Source: CALNXN01 sp942490645
GTDB lineage: Bacteria > Pseudomonadota > Alphaproteobacteria > Rhodobacterales > Rhodobacteraceae
Reading direction: 5' to 3'
Assembly (NCBI GenBank): GCA_942490645.1
Contig: CALNXN010000006.1
Span: forward strand, 124,001 to 188,000
Length of the DNA stretch: 64,000 bases
Under the pieces are notes generated by a model. It ran no database searches. It saw only the letters and a list, made by a program, of their open reading frames with translations, and was not told where the DNA came from. The translations under genes were made by a program, and so were the position numbers. Positions 1 to 8,390 of this stretch are shown here, piece after piece; position 1 is the stretch's first letter, and each line of letters begins with the position of its first letter.

Positions 1-422
1 GGGCACAAATGCACGTGCCTGCAGGTACTTACGTGCCGATGCTGGTCACCGAGTGGGACGACGCCGCGCAATCCGCATGGTCCCAGAACGAGGCCATGAT
101 CAAACGCCTCGCCCGCATCGAGAGCCTTGAAACCATTGGCGGCTTCCCCAAAGGGACTGTCTCAATACCGCTGCCCGGCGCAGTCTTTGGCTTGCCACTG
201 GCAGGCATCATCGACATCGCCGAGGAAAAAGCACGCCTGCAAAAAACGCTCGACAAGCTGGCCAAGGAATTGGGAGGCCTGCGCGGGCGTCTCAACAACC
301 CTAAATTCGCCGACAGCGCCCCAGCCGAGGTGGTCGCAGAAACCCGCGCCAACCTCGCGCTGCGCGAGGAGGAAGACCGCCAGATCAAAGACGCGCTTAA
401 CCGCCTGTCCGAGCTGGAATAG
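1..422 (+). CDS. valS: Valyl-tRNA synthetase, C-terminal fragment
   Basis: This is the last ~139 residues of the class I synthetase that charges tRNA-Val in the cytoplasm. The frame is already open at the window edge and stops at TAG 420-422, so the 5' part lies outside. After a short anticodon-domain remnant, the charged helical hairpin beginning EEKARLQKTLDKLAKELGGL and containing RGRLNNPKFADSAPAEVV is typical of the C-terminal tRNA-binding coiled-coil arm of ValRS. That arm and the normal length of the tail make the assignment secure despite truncation. A hairpin follows the stop. Confidence 0.93.
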   Translation, partial: AQMHVPAGTYVPMLVTEWDDAAQSAWSQNEAMIKRLARIESLETIGGFPKGTVSIPLPGAVFGLPLAGIIDIAEEKARLQKTLDKLAKELGGLRGRLNNPKFADSAPAEVVAETRANLALREEEDRQIKDALNRLSELE

Positions 423-465
423 ACCGGTACAGGCTGAAGAGCCGATGCCCGGATCCATTGGGAAA

Positions 466-488
466 CCTCGTGCCGATTGCGCACGAGG
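466..488 (+). terminator. Hairpin downstream of valS
   Basis: An 8-bp perfect stem CCTCGTGC/GCACGAGG with a 7-nt loop lies 44 nt after the valS stop. An overlapping alternative stem CGAGG/CCTCG follows directly. No T-run follows, so it may stabilise the 3' end rather than terminate intrinsically. The facing crotonase gene ends at 554. Confidence 0.4.
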
Positions 489-553
489 CTGGCCTCGTCA
501 TTACGTGCCCAATGCCCGTCAGGGCGTGGAATGGAATGACGCTGTAAGCGTCG

Positions 554-1345
554 CTATTTGAAGACAGCCGGACGCTTGCCAAACTGCGCGGCGATCACTT
601 CCATCTGCTCGGCGCCACCGATCAACGCCGCTTGCTCGCGCGATTCCGCCAGCAGCACCTCGTCATCAGAGATCGGGGATTCCGCCAGCTTGATCAACCT
701 TTTGGCTGCTTTGATCGCATTCGGCCCCTTGCCGGCAATCGTTTGTGCCAAGGCGTTGGCCGCGGCTATCGGATCGTCGACCACTTCTGTGATCAGCCCG
801 ATCTTTTCACCGTAGGCCGCGCTGACAGGTTCCGCAGTGTAGGTCAGTTTGCGCAAGACATCCGCCCGCAAAAGCCGGGGCAGGATCACCATACCGCCCA
901 TATCCGGAACAATGCCCCACTTCATCTCCATGATGGCGAGTTTTACGTCCGCTGACGCAAACCGGATATCAGCCCCCAGCGCCAGTTGCAGGCCAGCGCC
1001 AAACACCACGCCGTGCAATGCGGCGATTACCGGGATGTCCAACCGGTGCCACACCATCGTGACCTCTTGCCACTGGTTCGTGGTGCCGTCCCCGTGGGTG
1101 CGTGGCATCATCAAATCCACCGGGTCTTTGCCGGCCATTGCGCTGAGCCCGGAAATATCAATGCCTGCGCAGAACGCCTCACCTTCGCCCGACAAAACGA
1201 CCACACGCGCATCCGAGGCCGCAACGTCCTGCCCTGCCGCGATGATCGCGTCTATCATTTGCTGGTCCACCGCGTTCATCTTGTCCGCGCGTGTCAGGCG
1301 CACTTGGGCGATGTGGTCTTGGTAAGTCACTGTTACGCGGGTCAT
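554..1345 (-). CDS. Crotonase/enoyl-CoA hydratase family protein
   Basis: A 263-residue crotonase-fold protein that would act on an acyl-CoA thioester in the cytoplasm. The oxyanion-hole segments FCAGIDISG and HGVVFGAGLQLALGADIRF are clear, and the length is normal. The first catalytic glutamate of true hydratases (E in GGGCELA of rat crotonase) is glutamine here (GAGLQLA), while the second is present (IMEMKWGIVPDMGG). Hydratase activity is therefore doubtful, and an isomerase or other crotonase reaction is as likely. The start is set by a strong CAGGAG ribosome site 7 nt upstream. It is divergent from the aminotransferase gene at 1461. Confidence 0.85.
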   Translation of the reverse strand: MTRVTVTYQDHIAQVRLTRADKMNAVDQQMIDAIIAAGQDVAASDARVVVLSGEGEAFCAGIDISGLSAMAGKDPVDLMMPRTHGDGTTNQWQEVTMVWHRLDIPVIAALHGVVFGAGLQLALGADIRFASADVKLAIMEMKWGIVPDMGGMVILPRLLRADVLRKLTYTAEPVSAAYGEKIGLITEVVDDPIAAANALAQTIAGKGPNAIKAAKRLIKLAESPISDDEVLLAESREQAALIGGAEQMEVIAAQFGKRPAVFK

Positions 1346-1460
1346 GTTGGTTCTCCTGTAAGATCTCTCTGCATAGGATCGTGAAACCTGGAACGACGCC
1401 AGTGAAACGTCAGGTCAAACCGCCCTTGCCGTTGCCGCCGGGCTACCGTTATCTGGGCGC

Positions 1461-2564
1461 ATGACACATGTACGCCTGACCCCGATCGCCCAATCCTTGC
1501 CTGCCACCGTGCCTTTCGTCGGCCCTGAGACGCAGGAACGCCAGCGCGGCGCGCCTTTTGATGCCCGTCTTGGCGCGAATGAGAGCGTCTTTGGCCCCTC
1601 GCCCAAGGCTATCGCGGCGATGTGTGACGCCGCTCAATGGATGTACGGTGACCCAGAAAACCACGATCTGCGCGCAGCTTTGGCCACGCATCATGGCACG
1701 ACCCCTGATCACATTATGGTGGGCGAAGGCATTGACGGGCTGTTGGGATACCTTGCCCGTCTGATGGTGGCGCCGGGTGATGCGGTTGTGACATCGGATG
1801 GCGCTTATCCGACGTTCAACTACCATGTCGCTGGGTTTGGTGGCGTCCTTCACAAGGTACCCTACAAGGACGATCACGAAGACCCTCAGGCGCTTTTTGC
1901 CAAGGCGGCGGAGGTGGATGCCAAACTGGTCTATATTGCCAATCCCGACAACCCGATGGGCAGCGTGCACAGTGGTGATGATTTGGCGCATGCGCTGGAT
2001 CATTTGCCAGAGGGCACGCTTCTGGTTCTGGACGAAGCCTATATTGATTGCGCGCCTGAAGGGACGGCATTGCCGCTCGCGTGGGACGATCCGCGCGTTA
2101 TTCGGATGCGCACGTTTTCAAAGGCTTACGGCTTGGCAGGCGCGCGTGTGGGCTACGCTATGGGCGCACCGGAGCTCGTGACGGCCTTTCACAAGGTGCG
2201 CAACCATTTCGGCATGAACCGGGCCGCCCAAGCCGGCGCATTGGCGGCATTGCATGATCAGGATTGGCTGCATGCGGTTCAGGGCATGATTGCGGACTCG
2301 CGTGACACGATTGCCCGAATTGCCCGTGACAATGGGCTGAAGCCGCTGCCCTCAGCCACCAATTTCGTCACCATCGATTGTGGACGGGACAGCGTTTTTG
2401 CCAAGGCGGTTCTGGATGCGCTGGTGGCGCGTGGCATTTTCGTGCGCATGCCATTTTCGGCGCCGCAAAACCGCTGCATCCGGATCAGTTGCGGTGCTCA
2501 ATCCGATCTCGCACTATTGGAAAAAACCTTGCCGCTGGCTTTACAGGACGCGAAAACAACCTGA
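1461..2564 (+). CDS. PLP-dependent aminotransferase, histidinol-phosphate aminotransferase-like
   Basis: A 367-residue class I/II (fold type I) aminotransferase. The PLP lysine is K221 in MRTFSKAYGLAGARVGY, the pyridine-nitrogen Asp lies in LVLDEAYIDC (~190), and the substrate-carboxylate Arg in RCIRISCG near the C-terminus. Sequence style (ANESVFGPSPKA, NPDNPMGS) places it in the HisC-like group. Without other his genes nearby it could equally serve aromatic or other amino acids, so no symbol is given. The ribosome site is weak. It is followed after 54 nt by a small membrane-protein gene on the same strand. Confidence 0.85.
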   Translation: MTHVRLTPIAQSLPATVPFVGPETQERQRGAPFDARLGANESVFGPSPKAIAAMCDAAQWMYGDPENHDLRAALATHHGTTPDHIMVGEGIDGLLGYLARLMVAPGDAVVTSDGAYPTFNYHVAGFGGVLHKVPYKDDHEDPQALFAKAAEVDAKLVYIANPDNPMGSVHSGDDLAHALDHLPEGTLLVLDEAYIDCAPEGTALPLAWDDPRVIRMRTFSKAYGLAGARVGYAMGAPELVTAFHKVRNHFGMNRAAQAGALAALHDQDWLHAVQGMIADSRDTIARIARDNGLKPLPSATNFVTIDCGRDSVFAKAVLDALVARGIFVRMPFSAPQNRCIRISCGAQSDLALLEKTLPLALQDAKTT

Positions 2565-2618
2565 CATTAACGTTTTCAAGGCTATTATTCTGATCGACAC
2601 GAGACGAAAGGCATAGGC

Positions 2619-2837
2619 ATGGACAACCAAAAGTTCGGACGCGCGCCTGATTTTACAACCGCGTGCATTGTGATGTTTGGCATCAACGTGGCTTGGGTTT
2701 TGCTGTTCTTGTTTGCGATCTATGGCCTGATTGCCGCGGTTTTCGCCGGGCTTGTGCTCAATCACGCGCTGGCTTGGCTGGATGAACGCAAGCGCGTCGC
2801 CGCTCAGGCGACGACCACCCGTCCGCCACAGCGTTAA
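2619..2837 (+). CDS. Small membrane protein of unknown function
   Basis: 72 residues with a hydrophilic N-terminus (~15), two closely spaced hydrophobic segments (about 18-50, VMFGINVAWVLLFLFAIYGL) and a basic, Thr/Pro-rich tail. I do not recognise a family. A GAGACGAAAGG ribosome site precedes ATG 2619, and the gene overlaps the convergent aminotransferase gene by 4 nt at the stops, which supports a real gene. It is probably an inner-membrane protein. Confidence 0.6.
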   Translation: MDNQKFGRAPDFTTACIVMFGINVAWVLLFLFAIYGLIAAVFAGLVLNHALAWLDERKRVAAQATTTRPPQR

Positions 2838-4042
2838 CGCCCTGCTATAACCCGCGCGGCGGCGTCGACGGCGCCTGCCCCATGCGGTATTTGCAAAGCG
2901 GTCAATCCTGCTTCGATGCTGCCCAACAGCCCCATGATCATTTGACCGTTGACGTGCCCCATATGGCCCAGCCGGAAAAACCCGTGCCATGCCGGGTCAC
3001 CCGGCGGTGCCATACCCAGACCGATGCCCAGCGTCACACCTGCATTCTGCGACGTCCAGTCTCGCAACGCCGTGGCTTGCGGGCTGTCCAGCCGCAGACT
3101 GGTCACGGCGTTGCTGCGGTGCGCTTGATCGGCAATGTTCAACGCCAGACTGCCGCCCTGCCCCCACACGTCGCAAGCCGCCCAGATCGCGCGGGCCAGA
3201 ACCGCATGACGCTCCCAAATCGCCTCGATGCCTTCCGCGTGGATCATGTCGAGCGCTGCACGCAAGCCGTAAAGGTGGTGCGTCGGCGCGGTCCCGTTCC
3301 AATAGGCCCAGAACGCCTCGGGGTCGGCGCGGGGTGCCCAATCCCAATAGCGACTGACGCGGGGCATCTGCGCCCGAACACCCGCCGCCTTGTCGTTGAA
3401 AAATACGAAGGCGACCCCGGGCGGCACCATCAACCCCTTTTGACAGCCCGCGACCATCACGTCGACGCCCCAAGCGTCCATCTCGAAGACGTCGCAACCT
3501 AGCGACGCAATGCAATCGGCCATCAGCAATGCGGGGTGCCCTACGTCATCCAAAACGGCGCGCAGCGCGGCAATGTCGTTGCGCACCGAGCTTGAGGTGT
3601 CGACGTGAACGGCCAGTACAGCCTTGATTTTATGTGCTTTGTCAGCACGCAGCGCCTCGGCTACCCGGTCTGGATCAATCGGTGCGGCCTTGCCGAAATC
3701 GATCACCTGCACCTCTGCGCCCAGACCGCGCGCCATATCCGCCCAGCCCATGCCAAAATGCCCTGTGGACGGCACAAGAACCTGATCGCCGGGGCCCACG
3801 ACATTGGCCAAAGACGCCTCCCAAACAGCGTGCCCGTTGCCGATGTAAATCGCGACATGGTGGGTCGTACGTGCCACGCGGCGCAGGTCGTCGACCAGTT
3901 TCGGCATCATATCGGGCAATTCGCCTGCATAAATATTCGGGGCGGCCCGGTGCATGGCTGTCAAAACGGCCTCTGGCATCACCGAGGGTCCGGGAATGGC
4001 CAGATAGCTGCGCCCATGCGACAGATTGGCGGTTTGGGTCAT
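2834..4042 (-). CDS. Alanine/serine-glyoxylate aminotransferase family protein
   Basis: A 402-residue class V PLP enzyme that moves an amino group between an amino acid and glyoxylate or a related keto acid. The N-terminal YLAIPGPSVMP signature, the cofactor Asp in ALLMADCIASLG and the PLP lysine K202 in VMVAGCQKGLMVPPG fit the family. An in-frame upstream extension exists, but ATG 4042 is preceded by AAAGGACA at good spacing and gives the usual N-terminus MTQTANLSHGRSYL. The exact substrate (alanine, serine, aspartate) cannot be read from the sequence. Its 3' end overlaps the small membrane-protein gene. Confidence 0.87.
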   Translation of the reverse strand: MTQTANLSHGRSYLAIPGPSVMPEAVLTAMHRAAPNIYAGELPDMMPKLVDDLRRVARTTHHVAIYIGNGHAVWEASLANVVGPGDQVLVPSTGHFGMGWADMARGLGAEVQVIDFGKAAPIDPDRVAEALRADKAHKIKAVLAVHVDTSSSVRNDIAALRAVLDDVGHPALLMADCIASLGCDVFEMDAWGVDVMVAGCQKGLMVPPGVAFVFFNDKAAGVRAQMPRVSRYWDWAPRADPEAFWAYWNGTAPTHHLYGLRAALDMIHAEGIEAIWERHAVLARAIWAACDVWGQGGSLALNIADQAHRSNAVTSLRLDSPQATALRDWTSQNAGVTLGIGLGMAPPGDPAWHGFFRLGHMGHVNGQMIMGLLGSIEAGLTALQIPHGAGAVDAAARVIAGR

Positions 4043-4188
4043 CAAAGCTGTCCTTTTGTTTTGCTGCAACATGGGCGACTGAAGCGGCGGCGTCAATTCC
4101 CGGCAACGCTTGCGAAGCCCAAAGCGAGCGCCTACACCAAGAGTTCGAATGGATCCTGACCCGGATCAGGCTGATCAAAGGTGCGTGC

Positions 4189-6045
4189 ATGCGCGAAGAA
4201 GGCTATTCATCCAAGCATCTGATCCGCTGGCTGTGGGGCCGTTATCTGCGCCCACACAGCGGGACGCTGGCGATTGCCGTGGTCTTCATGGTGCTCGAAG
4301 GGTCGATGCTGGGCGCATTGGCCTATCTGATGCAACCGATGTTCGATCAAGTGTTCGTGGCTGGTGAAAAGTCCATGCTCTGGGTCGTCGGCACCGTTTT
4401 GATCAGCATTTTTGCGATCCGCGCCGTGTCGGGCGTCATGCAAAAGGTACTGCTGACACGGATTGCCGAAAAATCATCGGCGGCGCTGCGAGTTGATCTG
4501 CTTGATCAGTTGATGAAGCAAGACGGCACCTTTCACCAATCCCACCCGCCGGGCTTTCTGATCCAGCGGGTGCAATCGGATGTGAACGCGGTGGGCGACG
4601 TCTGGCGTGCGATCATCACCGGTGCAGGGCGTGATGCCATCGGGTTGGTGGTGCTGATCGGTGTCGCGATCAGTGTCGATCCGGTTTGGGCGTTTCTGGC
4701 CTGTATCGGCATACCGCTGTTGGTCCTGCCCGCAGCATTTGCCACGCGGTTTGTGCGCGATCGTTCGCGCGAGGCGCGTGATCTGGGCGCGCATTTGTCC
4801 ACCCGGCTGGATGAGGTGTTCCACGGGATCGTGCAGATCAAACTCAACGCGATGGAGCAGTACCAGTCGCGCCAGTACCGCGATCTGACGGGGCGCTTTG
4901 TGCACACTCAGGTGCGCACAGCCTTTGGCGCCGCGGCGATCCCGGCCATGATCGACGTAATGTCGGGCGTGGGGTTCATGGCTGTGATCCTGTATGGCGG
5001 CTCCGAGATCATCGCGGGCGAAAAGACCATCGGTCAGTTCATGACGTTTTTCACCGCGATGGGGTTCGCCTTTGACCCGTTGCGCAGGCTGGGCGCGATA
5101 TCCGGCTTGTGGCAGATCGCGGCGGCCGCAATTGAACGGATCAAGGAATTGATGGACGCGCCTGTGCGTCTGACCTCTCCGGCCAATCCCAAGCCCGCGC
5201 CCACCGGGACGCCCGAAATCCTGCTCAGTGATGTCGATCTGTCGTATGGCGACGCGCAGGTGCTACACAAGCTGACGCTAAAAGCTCCAGCGGGCCAGAC
5301 AACGGCCCTCGTCGGCGCGTCGGGCGCTGGTAAGTCCACGATTTTCAACCTGTTGACGCGACTGGTGGACCCGAACGCAGGCCAGGTCACCATTGGTGGA
5401 ATTGGTACGGCAGAGATGGCGATGTCGGACCTGCGCGGCCTTTTTTCCGTGGTCACACAAGAGGCGTTGCTCTTCGACGAAACCCTGCGTGAAAACATCG
5501 TTCTGGGGCGCACGGACGTCAGCGACGCCGATCTCAAGGCGGTTTTGGACGCGGCCTTTGTCAGTGACTTTCTGGACAAGCTGCCGCTGGGTCTGGAGAC
5601 ACGCGTGGGTCCGCGCGGTTCAAACCTGTCGGGTGGACAACGTCAGCGGGTTGTGATCGCGCGGGCGCTGTTGCGCGACACGCCGATCCTGCTGCTGGAC
5701 GAGGCGACATCCGCCTTGGATGCGCAATCCGAGCAGGTGGTGCAGGATGCGTTGGACAGGCTCGCCTCGGGGCGCACAACCATTGTGATCGCGCACCGAT
5801 TGTCGACCATCCGAGGCGCCGACAAGATCGTCGTCATGGACCGCGGACAGGCGGTGGATGAAGGCACGCACGAAGACTTGCTGGCACGTGGCGGTATCTA
5901 TGCGGACCTCTATCGCCTGCAGTTTCAGGAGGGTAAAACCGTGGCGGACAATCGTGCGATTACCCCCAAGAAACGCAATCCCGATCCGTCGCAGTCGGAA
6001 AACCTTAACATCCTGCAACGTATTGGCGCGCGTCTGTTTGGCTAG
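4189..6045 (+). CDS. ABC exporter, fused permease and ATPase (MsbA/LmrA type)
   Basis: A 618-residue half-transporter with six predicted membrane segments in the first ~320 residues and a C-terminal nucleotide-binding domain: Walker A GASGAGKST (~375), signature LSGGQRQR (~480), Walker B ILLLDEATSALD (~500) and H-loop IAHRLST. Homodimers of this type flip lipids or export drugs. MsbA-like lipid A flipping is plausible but not shown. The frame is open far upstream, but ATG 4189 gives the normal N-terminus (MREEGYSSKHLIRWLWGRYL). A C-terminal tail of ~40 residues follows the ATPase. The stop overlaps the convergent glycosyltransferase gene by 4 nt. Confidence 0.88.
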   Translation: MREEGYSSKHLIRWLWGRYLRPHSGTLAIAVVFMVLEGSMLGALAYLMQPMFDQVFVAGEKSMLWVVGTVLISIFAIRAVSGVMQKVLLTRIAEKSSAALRVDLLDQLMKQDGTFHQSHPPGFLIQRVQSDVNAVGDVWRAIITGAGRDAIGLVVLIGVAISVDPVWAFLACIGIPLLVLPAAFATRFVRDRSREARDLGAHLSTRLDEVFHGIVQIKLNAMEQYQSRQYRDLTGRFVHTQVRTAFGAAAIPAMIDVMSGVGFMAVILYGGSEIIAGEKTIGQFMTFFTAMGFAFDPLRRLGAISGLWQIAAAAIERIKELMDAPVRLTSPANPKPAPTGTPEILLSDVDLSYGDAQVLHKLTLKAPAGQTTALVGASGAGKSTIFNLLTRLVDPNAGQVTIGGIGTAEMAMSDLRGLFSVVTQEALLFDETLRENIVLGRTDVSDADLKAVLDAAFVSDFLDKLPLGLETRVGPRGSNLSGGQRQRVVIARALLRDTPILLLDEATSALDAQSEQVVQDALDRLASGRTTIVIAHRLSTIRGADKIVVMDRGQAVDEGTHEDLLARGGIYADLYRLQFQEGKTVADNRAITPKKRNPDPSQSENLNILQRIGARLFG

Positions 6046-6716
6046 CGACGATAGAACCCGACCAGACGATCTGGTGAGACCCCGACAAAGTAGCGCGCAA
6101 GCGTCCAGAGATTGCGCGCGCCGCGCCGCATCCAGCCTTGGCGGTGATACTTGGCCGCACTGGTGATGGCCACGGCGTCAATCGCGCGCATATGCCCTTT
6201 AAGCGCACGCGCCATTGCCACGTCCTCCATCAAGGGCTGATCGGGGTATCCGCCGACGGACGCATAAAGCGGCGCAGGTATCAGCATTCCCTGATCGCCA
6301 TAAGGTAGCCCCAGACGGCTGCGTAGGTTGGCCCAGACCGCGACAATCGAACCGGCCAATCCGCCCTTGGCAAAGGCAAGACGAAACCATCCCGCCCGAC
6401 GCGTCGCCAGATGCGCGACAACGGGACCGACCCAATTGGGATCAAGCTCGGTATCGGCGTGCAGCACCAGAAACCATTGCCCCTGTGCAGCGGCACAGCC
6501 ACGGCGCAGTTGGCCACCACGCGACGCAGGTCCGCTCACCACTTCGGCGCCCCATTCTTTGGCGATCATAACGGTCGCGTCATCCGAGCCGCCGTCACTG
6601 ACAATGAGTTCGCGGATCAAGCCAGCCTCAAGCCCGGGCATCAGGCTTTGAAGGCATTGGCCCAAACGCTTTTCCGCGTTCAACGTTGGTACAATCACAG
6701 AGATTGGTGCGCGCAT
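6042..6716 (-). CDS. Family 2 glycosyltransferase, TIGR04283-like
   Basis: 224 residues with a GT-A fold: N-terminal ISVIVPTLNAEKRLGQCLQS, nucleotide-binding IVSDGGSDD, and the metal-binding LHADTEL. This is the rSAM/selenodomain-linked type (TIGR04283), where the acceptor is usually unknown. The start at 6716 (MRAPISVIVPT) has a GACGGAAG ribosome site; a longer upstream frame is rejected because it lacks family similarity. It is convergent with the ABC exporter and divergent from ygfZ, so probably monocistronic. Confidence 0.82.
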   Translation of the reverse strand: MRAPISVIVPTLNAEKRLGQCLQSLMPGLEAGLIRELIVSDGGSDDATVMIAKEWGAEVVSGPASRGGQLRRGCAAAQGQWFLVLHADTELDPNWVGPVVAHLATRRAGWFRLAFAKGGLAGSIVAVWANLRSRLGLPYGDQGMLIPAPLYASVGGYPDQPLMEDVAMARALKGHMRAIDAVAITSAAKYHRQGWMRRGARNLWTLARYFVGVSPDRLVGFYRR

Positions 6717-6785
6717 CTTCCGTCGTCTCTTTTTCTTTTCCCCGAGGTCTCTATATGACATGGAGTGCTGAAAGAGGAGCCCCCC

Positions 6786-7520
6786 ATGACCATACGCCGC
6801 ACTCTGTTGCTGACCGGTGCTGATGTGACGGACTTTTTGCAAGGGCTGATCACGAACGACGTGGCAAGGCTTGATGGCGGCATGGTATATGCAGCCATGC
6901 TCACGCCTCAGGGCAAATACCTAGCCGATTTTTTCCTTGTACGACAAGGTGATGGCGTGGTCCTCGATGTGGCCGAAGAGCTGGGGGATATGCTCACCCA
7001 ACGGCTGACAATGTATAAACTGCGCGCGGACGTCACGATCACGGATGCGGGGTTGCACATGCATCGCGGGCTGGGCGACACACCTGCCGACGGGTTCGCG
7101 GATCCGAGGCATCCGGCCCTGGGGTGGCGCGCCTATCGCGACACCGCCCAGACGGATGACACGGTCGATTGGACGGCCCTGCGCGTGGCGCACATGATCC
7201 CGGAAACGGGCGTGGAACTCACTCCTGACACGTTCATTCTGGAGGTCGGTTTTGAGCGGATCAAGGGCGTGGATTTCCGCAAAGGCTGCTACGTCGGCCA
7301 AGAGGTCACCGCGCGCATGAAGCACAAGACCGAATTGCGCAAAGGTTTGGCGCATGTACAGGTTGACGGCGACGCGGACCCTGGCACCGAAATCACATCT
7401 GGCGACAAACCTGCGGGCACCCTGCTCAGCCGCGCGGGCGATCAGGCGATGGCCTATTTGCGGTTTGACCGCGCAGACGGCGAGATGCAGGCCGGTGACG
7501 CCACCGTGAGACGGCTATAA
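6786..7520 (+). CDS. ygfZ: YgfZ/GcvT-like folate-binding protein
   Basis: A 244-residue cytoplasmic GcvT-fold protein that, in the characterised family, uses tetrahydrofolate to support iron-sulfur enzymes such as MiaB. The diagnostic K-G-C-Y-x-G-Q-E motif is intact at residues 166-173 (RKGCYVGQEV), as is the N-terminal FLQGLITNDV. Start ATG 6786 was chosen over 6765 because AAAGAGGAG sits 7 nt upstream and the family begins there. It overlaps the convergent CobW gene by 6 nt. Confidence 0.92.
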   Translation: MTIRRTLLLTGADVTDFLQGLITNDVARLDGGMVYAAMLTPQGKYLADFFLVRQGDGVVLDVAEELGDMLTQRLTMYKLRADVTITDAGLHMHRGLGDTPADGFADPRHPALGWRAYRDTAQTDDTVDWTALRVAHMIPETGVELTPDTFILEVGFERIKGVDFRKGCYVGQEVTARMKHKTELRKGLAHVQVDGDADPGTEITSGDKPAGTLLSRAGDQAMAYLRFDRADGEMQAGDATVRRL

Positions 7521-8390
7521 CCCGCGCCACCACGCCTCGATCTGATCGGCACTGACGCGAGATGCCAGACCTATGCCAACCATCCGGGTGCGTGTGGCCA
7601 AGGGCACGGGTTTGATGTTTACGGAGGTTCCGACGACATGCACTTCCCAGCCTGACTGGCCCGTGTGACCGACAAACCCCTTGAGGCGAAACAACCCCTC
7701 CGGTCGGCGATCAAGATGTGCGCGCAGCGGCTCAAGCTCCGCCGTCATATCGCTGTCATGCTGCCAACTGCTGTAGGCCGCATGGGTGCCCGTCGCCTCT
7801 GGCACCGCCCGTTCCGACGAGCCCAGAACCAGCGGCGCGACCGCATCGAGTTCTGCCAAATCCAGCACTTGCGCACCACTGAGCACAGACAAACGCAGCA
7901 TCAGCGCGTCATCGGTTGCGGCCAGTTTGGATAGGGCAATCACGTCGCCGGCGCGCACCTGCCCTTCCACTTGTGGACCGATTTGCGGATCATTGGCCAA
8001 GTCGGGGAACGCAACCGCATCCACGACCGTCACGATCCCACCATAGCTCAGGTCCGGCTCTGCCCGCGCCACCTGTGCAATGCGCGCAGGATCAGCAATG
8101 CCGGAGGCTTCGATCACCAGATGATCCGGCCGATCTGGGCGGTCCAGCACGTCGCCCACAGCCATGAACAAATCAGCGCCCATCGTGCAACAGACGCACC
8201 CGTTGGTCAGCGTCAGCGTGTCTTCGGTGGCGCTTTGAAGAAGCTCTGCATCAATGTTGATCGCACCAAAATCGTTCACCATGACCATCAGCTTCAGACC
8301 ATGATCCTCGCCAAGAAGCCGGTTGATCAAAGTGGTCTTGCCCGCGCCCAGATAGCCCGCGATCACCGTCAGCGGCAGACGGTGCCTCAT
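7515..8390 (-). CDS. CobW/COG0523 family GTPase (metal chaperone)
   Basis: 291 residues. The P-loop is GYLGAGKTT (residues 12-20), followed by the metal-binding G-C-V-C-C motif at 64-68, the VIEASGIADP switch region and a C-terminal CobW-C domain. COG0523 proteins use GTP to deliver Zn or other metals. There is no Zur site or paralog nearby to suggest the metal. It overlaps the upstream amidohydrolase gene (ATGA, 4 nt), so the two are probably co-translated. The downstream cobQ gene is not contiguous, so a cobalamin role is not implied. Confidence 0.88.
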   Translation of the reverse strand: MRHRLPLTVIAGYLGAGKTTLINRLLGEDHGLKLMVMVNDFGAINIDAELLQSATEDTLTLTNGCVCCTMGADLFMAVGDVLDRPDRPDHLVIEASGIADPARIAQVARAEPDLSYGGIVTVVDAVAFPDLANDPQIGPQVEGQVRAGDVIALSKLAATDDALMLRLSVLSGAQVLDLAELDAVAPLVLGSSERAVPEATGTHAAYSSWQHDSDMTAELEPLRAHLDRRPEGLFRLKGFVGHTGQSGWEVHVVGTSVNIKPVPLATRTRMVGIGLASRVSADQIEAWWRGL

